Shown: positions 27,182 through 36,820, counted from the stretch's first letter. The stretch is 64,000 nt of DNA from Moritella sp. F3 (GCF_015082335.1 NZ_BLRL01000010.1:1-64000), one strand, 5' to 3'. The notes: generated by a model from the sequence alone, not told the origin. Program-made: numbers and translations.

Positions 27182-27817
27182 ATGAAAAGTCGAAAGTTAG
27201 AAATACAATCGGAGTATGATATTGCTGATATTGAGATCATAAACAAAGAACAGGTTTTTAATGGTTTCTTTAAAATTAACACTTATACCTTTAAACATAG
27301 ACTTTTTTCGGGTGGATGGAGTAATGAAATTATCCGTGAAGTGTTCGAACGTGGTAACGCGGCTGCGGTGATTCCTTATGACGCCGTGCGGGATGAAGTT
27401 GTATTGATTGAGCAAATCCGCATCCCAGCGATAGAATCAAGTTCACAACCTTGGTTACTGGAACTAGTCGCCGGTATGATCGATAAGCAAGGCGAAGATT
27501 CAGCCGAAGTGGTGAAACGCGAAGCGATAGAAGAAGCTGGTGTTGAAATTGGCCGCTGTGATTTTATTATGCAGTTTCTAGCGAGTCCTGGTGGCACCAG
27601 TGAAGCACTTGATTTGTATGTTGGTGAGGTCGATAGTAGCACCGCGCATGGCGTCCATGGCCTCGAGAGTGAAGGCGAAGATATACGTGTGCATGTGGTC
27701 AGTCGCGAAACTGCTTATAATATGGTGCAAACTGGGCGAATAAATAACGCATCGACTATTATTGGTATCCAGTGGTTACAATTGAATTTTCAAACATTGC
27801 AAAAGTCTTGGCTGTAG
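27182..27817 (+). CDS. nudF: ADP-ribose pyrophosphatase NudF
   Basis: Nudix hydrolase that splits ADP-ribose to AMP and ribose-5-phosphate. The N-terminal VFNGFFKINTYTFKHRLFSGGWS and RGNAAAVIPYD match NudF. The Nudix box (about residues 98-120) reads GMIDKQGEDSAEVV followed by KREAIEEAGV; it keeps REAIEEAG but has six residues, not five, between the first Gly and the Glu. At 211 aa it is the usual length. A good SD (GAGGAG) precedes the ATG. It starts the cluster nudF-cpdA-yqiA-parE; the usual yqiB (DUF1249) between nudF and cpdA is absent. Confidence 0.93.
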   Translation: MKSRKLEIQSEYDIADIEIINKEQVFNGFFKINTYTFKHRLFSGGWSNEIIREVFERGNAAAVIPYDAVRDEVVLIEQIRIPAIESSSQPWLLELVAGMIDKQGEDSAEVVKREAIEEAGVEIGRCDFIMQFLASPGGTSEALDLYVGEVDSSTAHGVHGLESEGEDIRVHVVSRETAYNMVQTGRINNASTIIGIQWLQLNFQTLQKSWL

Positions 27818-27964
27818 CGCTACAATAGTCAGTCGAGCGTTTCCATCGCTAAGTCGTTTGAATATATGATGATTAGAATTGTGGAAATGTGTGCTGGTCA
27901 ACAGATTTACGCGTGTTTATTGCGGTATGATAATAACTAAGTAATCTTGAAATCAGCATGTCGA

Positions 27965-27993
27965 TTGACGTTATAGTGACAGTCACTATTTAT
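27965..27993 (+). promoter_or_regulatory. Candidate cpdA promoter with palindrome in its spacer
   Basis: TTGACG (27965-27970) and TATTTA (27987-27992) are 16 bp apart. A perfect palindrome, ATAGTGAC-A-GTCACTAT (27973-27989), fills the spacer, a position suited to a repressor. The cpdA start is about 50 bp downstream. Confidence 0.5.
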
Positions 27994-28040
27994 ATTCGTC
28001 ATGACTAGACAACACATAAGGATAAGGGTTAAAGATTATT

Positions 28041-28865
28041 GTGAGTGCGGATATTTCTAAGTTAACAGTAAAGCACGACGTGATTAATTTATTACAAGTG
28101 ACGGATACTCATTTGTTTGCCACGGCAGAAAAAGATCTGCTGGGGGTTAAAACACAGCTGAGCTATCGTCATGTTATCGATGCTATTTTACAGAATCAAC
28201 AACCGTTTGATGCTGTACTTGCCACGGGTGACATTTCTCAAGACAATAGTCTTGCTTCTTATCAGTACTTTGCGCACCATATTAAACGCCTAGACAAACC
28301 TTGTTATTGGTTACCGGGTAATCACGACAATATTCCGTTAATGGCTGAGGCACTCAAAGCCGAAGGCGTATTACCTGATAAGTCGAAAGTGGTTGGTGAC
28401 TGGCAAATCATTTTACTCGATTCACAGTTAACTGGCTCTCCAGCGGGTTACTTATCACCTGAACAGCTTGCAAGCCTTGATGAACAACTCAGTGCTCACG
28501 CAGATAAACATGCTTTGGTGGTATTACATCACAATACCTATCCGGTTGGTTGTAAATGGTTAGACCAACACATCTTGCGTAATGCAGATGAATTTTTAGC
28601 GGTATTGGCGAAACACCCACAAGCTAAACATGTATTATTTGGTCACGTTCATCAACAAATTGACAAGACTTATGACGGTATCCATTTTATGGCATCACCA
28701 TCAACCTGTTTCCAATTCAAACCTAATTGTGATGAATTTACGCTAGACTCCCGTGCTCCGGGTTGGCGTTATTTACAATTACACAGTGATGGTTCGATTA
28801 ACAGTCAGGTTTGGCGTTTGTCGAGCAATGATTTTAATCCAGATCTTGATTCTAAAGGTTATTAA
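28041..28865 (+). CDS. cpdA: 3',5'-cyclic AMP phosphodiesterase CpdA
   Basis: Class III cAMP phosphodiesterase, a metallophosphoesterase that lowers cAMP. Metal-binding motifs are present in order: DTH (QVTDTHLF, about residue 23), GDISQ (about 65), GNHDN (about 94), LHHN (about 166) and GHVHQ (about 205). At 274 aa it matches E. coli CpdA (275). The start is GTG, preceded by a purine-rich AAGGATAAGGG region. The 223-bp upstream gap holds a candidate promoter with a palindrome. yqiA and parE follow on the same strand. Confidence 0.95.
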   Translation: MSADISKLTVKHDVINLLQVTDTHLFATAEKDLLGVKTQLSYRHVIDAILQNQQPFDAVLATGDISQDNSLASYQYFAHHIKRLDKPCYWLPGNHDNIPLMAEALKAEGVLPDKSKVVGDWQIILLDSQLTGSPAGYLSPEQLASLDEQLSAHADKHALVVLHHNTYPVGCKWLDQHILRNADEFLAVLAKHPQAKHVLFGHVHQQIDKTYDGIHFMASPSTCFQFKPNCDEFTLDSRAPGWRYLQLHSDGSINSQVWRLSSNDFNPDLDSKGY

Positions 28866-28890
28866 CCTCGATTCTAAATATAGCTGATAT

Positions 28891-28915
28891 TCAGGACTAT
28901 CTGGTCCTGATTTAT
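28891..28915 (+). terminator. Weak hairpin between cpdA and yqiA
   Basis: A 7-bp stem (TCAGGAC/GTCCTGA) with a 6-base loop is followed by TTTATTTATT. It may attenuate cpdA read-through into yqiA-parE. Confidence 0.45.
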
Positions 28916-28989
28916 TTATTGATGTATTCGAACACCTCGTCCAACCCTATATTCATTCTGCTTTTATCTATTATATTAGAGGTTAACAA

Positions 28990-29577
28990 ATGGCTCCTAT
29001 GCTACTGCTCTATTTACACGGCTTTAATAGCTCGCCAAATTCGTTTAAAGCACAACTAATGGCGGATTTCCTCGCATTACATCATCCTGAGATTACTATT
29101 GAGATACCGGATTTATCCGCCTATCCACAGCAGGCATGGTTGCAGATCCAAGCTACCGTTGCGCGTTATCCTGGGTATCAGTTAGGTGTTGTTGGTAGTT
29201 CACTGGGTGGCTATTATGCGACGAAAGTGAATCAAGTATTTGACTGTCCGGCTGTCATTATCAATCCTGCGGTAAAGCCGTATGAATTGCTGGTGGATTT
29301 TTTAGGTGAAAACACAAATCCGTATACTCAAAACACATTTATTCTTGGCGAAGAGCATATTGATGAACTGCGCGCATTAGATTGCCCTGTATTAGTTAAG
29401 CCAGAAACGATCTGGGCACTGTTACAGACCGACGATGAAGTGTTAGACTATAAGCAAGCAACAGCAAAATATAATGCGGCAAAATTAACGGTAGAGCAGG
29501 GCGGCGATCATGCCTTTATCGGATTTGAACGTTATCTTAGCGATATTTTAACCTTTCTTGCATTCAAGCAGATGTAA
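28990..29577 (+). CDS. yqiA: YqiA family esterase
   Basis: 195-aa alpha/beta-hydrolase of the UPF0227/YqiA family; E. coli YqiA hydrolyses palmitoyl-CoA and p-nitrophenyl esters. The start LLLYLHGFNSSPNSFKAQ carries the oxyanion HGF motif, the nucleophile elbow is VVGSSLGGYYATK (Ser about 77) and the catalytic His is in GGDHAFIGFE. The last 22 bp separate it from parE, the constant downstream neighbour, so they are probably cotranscribed. Confidence 0.93.
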   Translation: MAPMLLLYLHGFNSSPNSFKAQLMADFLALHHPEITIEIPDLSAYPQQAWLQIQATVARYPGYQLGVVGSSLGGYYATKVNQVFDCPAVIINPAVKPYELLVDFLGENTNPYTQNTFILGEEHIDELRALDCPVLVKPETIWALLQTDDEVLDYKQATAKYNAAKLTVEQGGDHAFIGFERYLSDILTFLAFKQM

Positions 29578-29598
29578 CGAACAGCATAAAAGAAACTC

Positions 29599-31482
29599 AT
29601 GACTCAAGAATATAACGCGGGCTCGATTGAAGTCCTAAATGGTCTCGAACCAGTACGTCGTAGACCCGGTATGTATACCGATACAGTACGCCCTAACCAC
29701 CTTGGCCAAGAAGTTATCGATAACAGTGTCGATGAAGCGTTGGCTGGTCATGCGCAGAACATTACTGTTACTTTGCATGCAGATCAATCGTTAGAAGTGA
29801 GCGATGATGGTCGTGGTATGCCGGTCGATATTCACCCCGTCGAGGGGGTGAGTGGTGTTGAGCTGATTTTATCTAAGTTACATGCGGGTGGTAAATTCTC
29901 GAACGACAGCTATCAATTTTCCGGTGGTCTCCACGGTGTAGGTATTTCAGTTGTAAATGCCTTATCTAAACGCGTTGAAATTACCATTCGACGTGGTGGT
30001 CAAATCTATCAAATCGCTTTTGAACACGGTGAAAAGGTTTCTGAGTTAGAAGTGATTGGCACTATTGGCATTCGTACTACGGGGACGAAGGTACATTTTT
30101 GGCCGGATGCGAGCTACTTTGACTCGGGTAATTTTTCGTCTAAACGTTTGATGCATAATTTACGCGCTAAAGCGGTATTGTGTCCTGGTTTAAACATTAA
30201 GTTTGACGATAAAGTTAATAAAGAAAAACATGTTTGGTGCTTTGAAAAAGGCCTCGAAGACTACTTAATGGAGTCGCTAGATAAGTGGCCAACATTACCT
30301 GAATCACCGTTTGTCGGCAGTTTTTCTGCAAATAACGAAGCGGCTGACTGGGCGGTTATCTGGTTACCTGAAGGTGGCGAATCGGTTACTGAAAGTTATG
30401 TTAACTTGATCCCGACTGCACTTGGCGGTACCCATGTTAATGGTTTACGTCAGGGCTTACTTGATGCGATGCGTGAGTTCTGTGAATTCCGTAATTTATT
30501 ACCCCGTGGCGTTAAGTTAACACCGGATGATATTTGGGAGCGTTGTTCTTATATTTTATCGGTGAAGATGCAAGACCCACAATTTGCTGGGCAAACTAAA
30601 GAACGTTTGTCATCGCGTCAATGCGCGGCCTTTGTGTCTGGTGTGGTTAAAGATTCGTTTTCATTGTGGTTAAACTCGAATACCGATTTGGCGGAATTAC
30701 TGGCTGATTTGTGTATTAATAACGCCCAAAAACGCTTAAAAGCAAGTAAGAAAGTGGCGCGTAAACGTGTGACTAGTGGTCCTGCATTACCGGGTAAGCT
30801 AACCGATTGTTCTGGCCAAGATCCAATGCGTTCTGAACTGTTCTTAGTGGAAGGTGACTCTGCTGGTGGTTCAGCAAAGCAAGCCCGAGATCGTGAATTT
30901 CAAGCGGTAATGCCACTGCGTGGTAAGATCTTAAATACGTGGGAAGTGGACTCGTCGCAAGTATTGGCTTCACAAGAGGTACATGATATTTCTGTGGCGT
31001 TGGGTATTGACCCTGATTCGGATGATATCTCTGGATTACGTTATGGCAAAATTTGTATCTTAGCGGATGCCGATTCCGATGGTCTGCATATTGCGACTTT
31101 GTTGTGTGCTTTGTTTTATAAGCACTTTAGATCGATGGTTGATGCGGGTCATGCATTTGTTGCTATGCCGCCGTTATATCGTATTGATATCGGTAAAGAA
31201 GTGTTTTATGCATTAGATGAATCCGAGAAAAACGGTATTCTTGATCGCATTGAAGCTGAGAAAAAGCGCGGTAAAGTTAATGTGCAACGCTTTAAAGGAT
31301 TGGGTGAGATGAACCCACTGCAATTGCGTGAAACTACGATGGATCCTAACACTCGTCGTCTTGTACGGCTAACGGTTGATAATGCAGATGAAACATTAGC
31401 TATGATGGATATGCTGCTCGCGAAAAAACGCTCTGCAGACCGTCGAACTTGGTTAGAAGACAAAGGCGATATGCCTAGATAG
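29599..31482 (+). CDS. parE: DNA topoisomerase IV subunit B
   Basis: ATPase subunit of topoisomerase IV, which decatenates daughter chromosomes. The GHKL ATPase domain has DNSVDEALAG, DDGRGMPVDIHP and GGLHGVGISVVNALS. A transducer domain (with QTKERLSS) and a TOPRIM domain with VEGDSAGGSAKQARDREFQAVMPLRGKILN and ADADSDGLHI follow. At 627 aa it is the E. coli length (630). parC is not in the window. Confidence 0.97.
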   Translation: MTQEYNAGSIEVLNGLEPVRRRPGMYTDTVRPNHLGQEVIDNSVDEALAGHAQNITVTLHADQSLEVSDDGRGMPVDIHPVEGVSGVELILSKLHAGGKFSNDSYQFSGGLHGVGISVVNALSKRVEITIRRGGQIYQIAFEHGEKVSELEVIGTIGIRTTGTKVHFWPDASYFDSGNFSSKRLMHNLRAKAVLCPGLNIKFDDKVNKEKHVWCFEKGLEDYLMESLDKWPTLPESPFVGSFSANNEAADWAVIWLPEGGESVTESYVNLIPTALGGTHVNGLRQGLLDAMREFCEFRNLLPRGVKLTPDDIWERCSYILSVKMQDPQFAGQTKERLSSRQCAAFVSGVVKDSFSLWLNSNTDLAELLADLCINNAQKRLKASKKVARKRVTSGPALPGKLTDCSGQDPMRSELFLVEGDSAGGSAKQARDREFQAVMPLRGKILNTWEVDSSQVLASQEVHDISVALGIDPDSDDISGLRYGKICILADADSDGLHIATLLCALFYKHFRSMVDAGHAFVAMPPLYRIDIGKEVFYALDESEKNGILDRIEAEKKRGKVNVQRFKGLGEMNPLQLRETTMDPNTRRLVRLTVDNADETLAMMDMLLAKKRSADRRTWLEDKGDMPR

Positions 31483-31709
31483 CTGTTGTTTAAAGCATAA
31501 TTTATACCTCCCTTTACAATACTTATTTGTTCAATAGCTGCAGCAACTGCAGCTATTTTTTTACATTTTATTTAGCAAATAAGAATAACTCCTATTTATT
31601 CATCTTTTATTCACATCGACTTTTGTATGCTATCGGAAATGAGCAAAGTAGGTGCGTTAGTGCATTCTTTGCTGACTTATCACTTATTAATATGGACGTT
31701 CGAGGCGAC

Positions 31710-32528
31710 ATGAAAATTCATCATCTATTTAAATATTTAACCTTGTTAATGCTATCAATCACAGCTACGAATGCAACCGCTGAAATGGCAATTCAGCCTG
31801 AACCTTATCTGTTAGCTGATAATTATGTGACTGGGCAGCTTGTTGCTGCTCGGAGTGTCATCATCAGTAATGAAGTCACTGGCATTGTCGATGAGTTTAA
31901 TAAAGATATAGGAGACCAGGTGAGCGCGGGTGAAGCGTTAGCGAAGTTATCGATTGCTGATAATTTATTGAATGTACAGCTGGCTGAGGCTGAATTAGCG
32001 GTCAGCCTGAATGAACTTAAGATACAAGAAAAACAATTACAACGCTATCAAGCCTTATATAAAACGAACGGTATTTCAGCGAGTGCATTTGATGAACAGC
32101 GTCGAAAGACCAATACCAATAAAGCACAAGTTGAAGTCGATAAGATCAAGTTGGCAATGGCAAAACGTGAACAAGAGAAGTCGGAAGTCAAAGCCCCGTT
32201 TTCAGGCATTATTTTGACTCGAAATTTGGAACTCGGTCAGTTCATACCCACTGGCGAAGCGCTTTATACCTTGGTGGATATGAGTCAGGTGAAAGTGCGT
32301 TTTTATCTGCTCGAATCAGATGTACTAACGATTAATGTCGAGGACGTTGTGCATGTCACTATCCCTGCTTTAGACAACAAAACGCTTACTGGTAAAGTGG
32401 TGATACTTGCCCCTGCGTTTCAGACTAATGAACCGGGATTTTTGGTGGAAGTGTTACTTGAAAACAGCCGTCTGGAGTTAAAGCCGGGTATGCAAGCGCG
32501 TGTTAAATTAGCTGAGCAAGGAGTGTAA
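31710..32528 (+). CDS. RND efflux periplasmic adaptor subunit (membrane fusion protein)
   Basis: 272-aa membrane fusion protein linking an RND pump to an outer-membrane channel. A signal peptide (HLFKYLTLLMLSITATNATA) is followed by a biotinyl-lipoyl half (VTGIVDEFNKDIGDQVSAGEALAKL), a short alpha-helical hairpin (about 75-130), the second lipoyl half (VKAPFSGIILTRNLELGQF) and a beta-barrel (VDMSQVKVRFYLLESD). ATG 31710 follows GAGGCGAC and exposes the signal peptide. The frame is open from 31527, but the extra 61 residues look non-coding. The pump gene starts 2 bp downstream. It is short for the family. Confidence 0.88.
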   Translation: MKIHHLFKYLTLLMLSITATNATAEMAIQPEPYLLADNYVTGQLVAARSVIISNEVTGIVDEFNKDIGDQVSAGEALAKLSIADNLLNVQLAEAELAVSLNELKIQEKQLQRYQALYKTNGISASAFDEQRRKTNTNKAQVEVDKIKLAMAKREQEKSEVKAPFSGIILTRNLELGQFIPTGEALYTLVDMSQVKVRFYLLESDVLTINVEDVVHVTIPALDNKTLTGKVVILAPAFQTNEPGFLVEVLLENSRLELKPGMQARVKLAEQGV

Positions 32529-32530
32529 AC

Positions 32531-35500
32531 ATGCAATCTTTATTAACGTTATTAAGTCAGCGCCGACTCGCCGCTAAGATACTCACACTGGTATTAATCG
32601 GCTTAGGGTTATTTGCGTTGACTCAATTACCGTTAGCCGAGAAACCGCGCTTTGATATGGGTGATGGCACGATCACCACGGTTTATCCGGGCGCCTCGGC
32701 ATCGGATATCGAGAGTAATGTCACCAGTAAATTAGAAAAAGAACTGTTATCTATATCTGGGATTAAAGAATTTAACTCGACGTCTGAAGTGGGGGTATCT
32801 TCGATTGATTTTGCGTTGAACAGCGATGTATCTGATCCTAATATTGTTTATCAAGATATTCGCGATGCGATTTCTCGCGTATCGGACCTACCTACAGGGG
32901 TAACTGATGCGCCGACATTAGCGATTAAAAAATCGTACAGCTTGGATTTCATGGTTGTCGGTATTAGCAGTGATTTATCCTATGGTTCATTAAGGGAAAG
33001 AGCAAAAACCTTAGAGCTTGCCTTGCGCCGTGTTGATGGTATTGGCCAAGTGCATCCGATTGATTTACGTGATCCCGAGTTTTTAATTGCCTTAGAACCT
33101 GTACAGCTAAAGCGTTATGGCTTAACAGTGGGGGAAATTGCGCAATTAATTGCTGAACGTAATGTGTTAATTAGTGGTGGACGTTTAGAGTTATTACAAA
33201 ATAACCCTGAGCTCATCACGATTGCTGAACTTGATGACATAAATAAATTGGCTGATATGTTTATTGGTTTTATGCCGAATATTCAATTGAAAGATGTTGC
33301 AGGGGATATTAGTAGCACCTTCCAAAAAGCCGAAGTGTTTGGTTCTCTCAATGGTCAAAAAAGTATTTTGTTTGATTTACGCACCGATGAAAGTGCCGAT
33401 GTACTGGCTACGTCGGCACAAGTTCGTGATTTATTAGCAAGAATGGAACTGCAATTTGGTGATAAGTATAAGTTGGATGTGGGTTTTGATCTTGCCAATG
33501 AAATTCGCGCTAAATCAGATATTGTCCGTAACAATGGTTTAGTTGGCTTAATTTTGGTGCTGGTGGTATTGGCGCTGTTTCTTGATAAGCGAATTGCTTT
33601 TTGGGTGGCGGTTTCCATCCCAGTCTGTTTATTAGGGACGTTAGCGTTGTTGCCAGCGTTAGGTCAGATTTTAGATGCTTACACCTTATCTGCGCTTATT
33701 TTGATTATCGGTATTATCGTTGATGATGCTGTGGTAGTCAGTGATAAGATCATTACGTTGGTGGAAGAAGGCCAGCCAATTAAAAAAGCTGTTAGTAATG
33801 GTGTTAAAGCTGTATTTCCTGCTATCACCGCCAGTATTTTGAGTACCATGATAGCCTTTATCCCATTATTATTCTTACCGGGTAACAGTGGCCAAATGAT
33901 GTATGTGATCCCGTTGACGGTGATTGTGGCACTGTGTTTTTCTTTCATTGATGCACTGTTTTTTATTCCCGCTCATTTACAAGGCGTACTCGTTAACAGT
34001 AAGCGTGTAAAGCAAAGTAACGAAACCCAGTTTAATTATATTAATAATGCGATCGTATGGTTGCTGACAAAGCGTAAATGGGTGCTCAGTGTCTCTTTAT
34101 TGTTATGTATCGGTTTAGGTAGTTTTTCGTATAAACAATTAAGTTTCTTATTTTTCCCTACCGACGGCGCTTATTTAATTGAAGTCGGTGTCGAAACCGA
34201 TCCAGAGTTATCACTGAATGAAGTCTGGCTGCGAACCCAAAAACTAGAAGCATTATTTGGCAATACCGCTGAAGTCGCTTCTTGGTATGGTGAAATAGGT
34301 ACCCCAGGTAGCTATTGGGTTATTTCATTAACGCCGGTAAATAGTCGTGATCGCAGTGCTGAAGATATCGTTGCTGAGTGGGAAGAGGCTGGCGAACAAA
34401 TCGCAGGTCTAGCACAAATTGAGTTTGATATTGACGGCGGTGGTCCCCCAGTCGGTCGTCCTGTTGATATTAAAGTTGTCGGGGGCACTGATCTTGGTCG
34501 TGATAAGTTAGCCAATGATTTGGTTATATTTTTAGAGCAACTTAATGGCACGAGTCGTGTGAGTCGTGACTTGCACGATAGTCAGCCCCGTGTAGAAGCG
34601 CAATTACAGTATCAGTGGCTTAATTATTACGGTATTAGCGCACAGACAGTGGGTGATTTAATTAAATATGCGGTAGAGGGCGAGCGTATTTCACGTATTT
34701 TTAATGGTGAAGAAGAAGTCTTTTTCCGCATCAGTTTAGAAGATAATGATAAAACGTTAGCAGAGCTGAATAACTTAAATGCCAGAGCAAGTGATGGTAA
34801 TTTAGTGCCGTTGAGCAAACTCATTCGTTGGATTGATACGACGTCAGCATCGCAGATTAGCCATTATAACGGTGAACGAGTTATTCGTGTATCTTCCGGT
34901 ATCGACCCTACAATGACAGATCCGATAGCCGTATTTGATGATGTAATGGCTGCATTTATGGGGCAAGATTATGAGGGCGCAAGATTAGTCGCAGCAGGGC
35001 AAATATTAGAGACTGCTGAGGCGCAGCGGGGTTTTAGTATTGCGATTTTAATGGCGTTTGCAGGTATTAGCATACTGTTATTATTATTGTTTGACCGTAT
35101 TACCGAAGCCTTGATGGTATTGACGGTCGTGCCATTTGGTATCGCCGGTGCGTTATTTATTTTGTTTCTACATAATCAGGTGCTTAGCTTTTTTTCTATC
35201 ATAGGTATGATTGCGTTAATTGGGATAATGGTGAATAACAGCTTGGTGCTGATTTGGCATTTCCGCTCAACGATAGCGGCGCTAGATCGTAGCAACGTGA
35301 TTGCCTTTATTATCACTGGTACTAAAAGCCGTGTGCGACCGATCTTATTAACGACAATTACCACCGTTGTTGGTCTCGTGCCTTTGGCATACGGTCTTGG
35401 CGGTTATGATAACTATATGTCCCCAATGGCGCTTGTTGTTGGCTGGGGCTGTGTGATTTCGATGTTGGTCACCTTAATCGTTATCCCGGCATTATACGCC

Positions 35501-35542
35501 TATGTCCTTGAATGGAAAATTCGTCATGGTCGTGAACTTTAA
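32531..35542 (+). CDS. RND efflux transporter permease (AcrB/HAE1-type family)
   Basis: 1003-aa inner-membrane proton-driven drug/metabolite pump of the AcrB/AcrD/AcrF superfamily. It has the usual 12-helix layout with two large periplasmic loops. The first helix (about 15-32) is followed by the porter domain, and TM4 carries the proton-relay pair Asp-Asp in LILIIGIIVDDAVVVSDKIITL (about residues 400-404). The C-terminal half repeats the pattern (ALIGIMVNNSLVLIWHF; TTITTVVGLVPLAYG). It forms an operon with the adaptor. There is no outer-membrane gene alongside, so TolC is the likely partner. The substrate cannot be read from sequence. Confidence 0.93.
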   Translation: MQSLLTLLSQRRLAAKILTLVLIGLGLFALTQLPLAEKPRFDMGDGTITTVYPGASASDIESNVTSKLEKELLSISGIKEFNSTSEVGVSSIDFALNSDVSDPNIVYQDIRDAISRVSDLPTGVTDAPTLAIKKSYSLDFMVVGISSDLSYGSLRERAKTLELALRRVDGIGQVHPIDLRDPEFLIALEPVQLKRYGLTVGEIAQLIAERNVLISGGRLELLQNNPELITIAELDDINKLADMFIGFMPNIQLKDVAGDISSTFQKAEVFGSLNGQKSILFDLRTDESADVLATSAQVRDLLARMELQFGDKYKLDVGFDLANEIRAKSDIVRNNGLVGLILVLVVLALFLDKRIAFWVAVSIPVCLLGTLALLPALGQILDAYTLSALILIIGIIVDDAVVVSDKIITLVEEGQPIKKAVSNGVKAVFPAITASILSTMIAFIPLLFLPGNSGQMMYVIPLTVIVALCFSFIDALFFIPAHLQGVLVNSKRVKQSNETQFNYINNAIVWLLTKRKWVLSVSLLLCIGLGSFSYKQLSFLFFPTDGAYLIEVGVETDPELSLNEVWLRTQKLEALFGNTAEVASWYGEIGTPGSYWVISLTPVNSRDRSAEDIVAEWEEAGEQIAGLAQIEFDIDGGGPPVGRPVDIKVVGGTDLGRDKLANDLVIFLEQLNGTSRVSRDLHDSQPRVEAQLQYQWLNYYGISAQTVGDLIKYAVEGERISRIFNGEEEVFFRISLEDNDKTLAELNNLNARASDGNLVPLSKLIRWIDTTSASQISHYNGERVIRVSSGIDPTMTDPIAVFDDVMAAFMGQDYEGARLVAAGQILETAEAQRGFSIAILMAFAGISILLLLLFDRITEALMVLTVVPFGIAGALFILFLHNQVLSFFSIIGMIALIGIMVNNSLVLIWHFRSTIAALDRSNVIAFIITGTKSRVRPILLTTITTVVGLVPLAYGLGGYDNYMSPMALVVGWGCVISMLVTLIVIPALYAYVLEWKIRHGREL

Positions 35543-35702
35543 TTGTCGTTTTAACGACATGCCCTAGATTGTCTAGTTGAATTGGACGGGGGAGTGACGA
35601 CAAGTCTTTAACTTATTATTCCCGACATAAACTTGAGTTTACAGTTCGTTTTTATCCACACATAAAAACGGACTGGCTTTATTGATCTACATTAAATCTT
35701 TG

Positions 35703-35721
35703 TGATAATTGTTATCATTTA
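35703..35721. promoter_or_regulatory. Candidate Fur box upstream of the iron importer
   Basis: GATAATTGTTATCATTTAG (35703-35721) contains the inverted repeat GATAA/TTATC and agrees at about 13 of 19 positions with the Fur consensus. It lies about 70 bp upstream of the iron-binding-protein start. Confidence 0.6.
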
Positions 35722-35792
35722 GACTTGTACTCCCTGCATGATTCTTATAGACTCCATTCCATAATGTAAACAATTCGTATTTAGAGGTAAGG

Positions 35793-36812
35793 ATGAAAAA
35801 AGGAATATTTGGTCTATCTGCTTTGGCATTAACAACGTCACTCATGAGCGCAACGGCTTTTGCTAGTGAAGAAGTTAATATTTATTCAAATCGCCAAGCG
35901 AATTTGCTTAATCCGATCCTTGAACAATATACTAAAGATACTGGTGTAAAGGTGAACATTGTATTTGCGAAGAAAGGACTTGCAGATAGAATGAAACGTG
36001 AAGGTCGCTTATCAAAAGCCGATCTATTACTAACAACGGATATTAGCCGCTTAGTTGAAGCTGTTGATTTCGGTGTTACACAACCTGTATCAAGCGACGT
36101 ATTAGAAGATAACATTCCAGCGCAATACCGTGACCCTGATGGCGAATGGTTTGCACTTACATCGCGTGTTCGTAACATTTACACATCACGTGAAGTATAT
36201 GGCGACGTTGCTAACATCACTTATGAAGAACTTGCAGACCCTAAATATAAAGGTCAAATCTGTACTCGTTCAGGTAAACACCCATACAATGTAGCACTTA
36301 TTTCATCAATGATTTCGCATCATGGTGAAGCTGAAGCGAAAGTATGGTTAGAAGGTCTTAAAGCTAACTTAGCACGTAAACCACAAGGTAACGATCGTGC
36401 TCAAGTTAAAGCAATTAAAGAAGGTGTTTGTAGTATTGCACTTGGTAACAGCTATTACTTAGGTAAAATGCTGAAAGATCCAAAGCAAGTTGCTTGGGCT
36501 GAAGCGGTTAACATTAACTTCCCTAACCAAGAAAACCACGGCGCACACGTGAATGTTTCTGGTATGGTATTAGCGAAATATGCACCGAATAAAGGTAATG
36601 CAGTTAAGCTAATGGAATACCTATCTGGCGCAAAAGCACAAGAAATGTATGCTGAAGTTAACATGGAATACCCTGTTAAAGCCGGAATCAAAGCATCTGA
36701 ATTAGTTTCATCTTGGGGTGAGTTCAATGCGGACTACATGCCAGTAGCTGAAATTGCAAAACATCGTAAAGCTGCACTAAGACTACTTGATGAAGTTAAG
36801 TTCGACTTGTAG
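35793..36812 (+). CDS. fbpA: Periplasmic ferric-iron-binding protein (FbpA/FutA type)
   Basis: 339-aa extracellular binding protein of a Fe(III) ABC importer. A signal peptide (cut after AFA, about residue 24) precedes EEVNIYSNRQANLLNPILEQYTKDTGVKVNIVFAKKGLADRMKREG. The iron-binding tyrosines of the class are seen in NSYYLGKML (Tyr pair). Codon usage is strongly biased, consistent with high expression. It heads fbpABC behind a Fur-like box. A hairpin-containing 145-bp gap separates it from the permease, which should leave the binding protein more abundant. Confidence 0.92.
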   Translation: MKKGIFGLSALALTTSLMSATAFASEEVNIYSNRQANLLNPILEQYTKDTGVKVNIVFAKKGLADRMKREGRLSKADLLLTTDISRLVEAVDFGVTQPVSSDVLEDNIPAQYRDPDGEWFALTSRVRNIYTSREVYGDVANITYEELADPKYKGQICTRSGKHPYNVALISSMISHHGEAEAKVWLEGLKANLARKPQGNDRAQVKAIKEGVCSIALGNSYYLGKMLKDPKQVAWAEAVNINFPNQENHGAHVNVSGMVLAKYAPNKGNAVKLMEYLSGAKAQEMYAEVNMEYPVKAGIKASELVSSWGEFNADYMPVAEIAKHRKAALRLLDEVKFDL

Positions 36813-36820
36813 AATACATA

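Noticed and set aside
31527..31709. In-frame N-terminal extension of the RND adaptor
   Set aside because: The 61 extra residues are Cys/Phe/Tyr-rich without family similarity, and ATG 31710 has an SD followed by a clean signal peptide.
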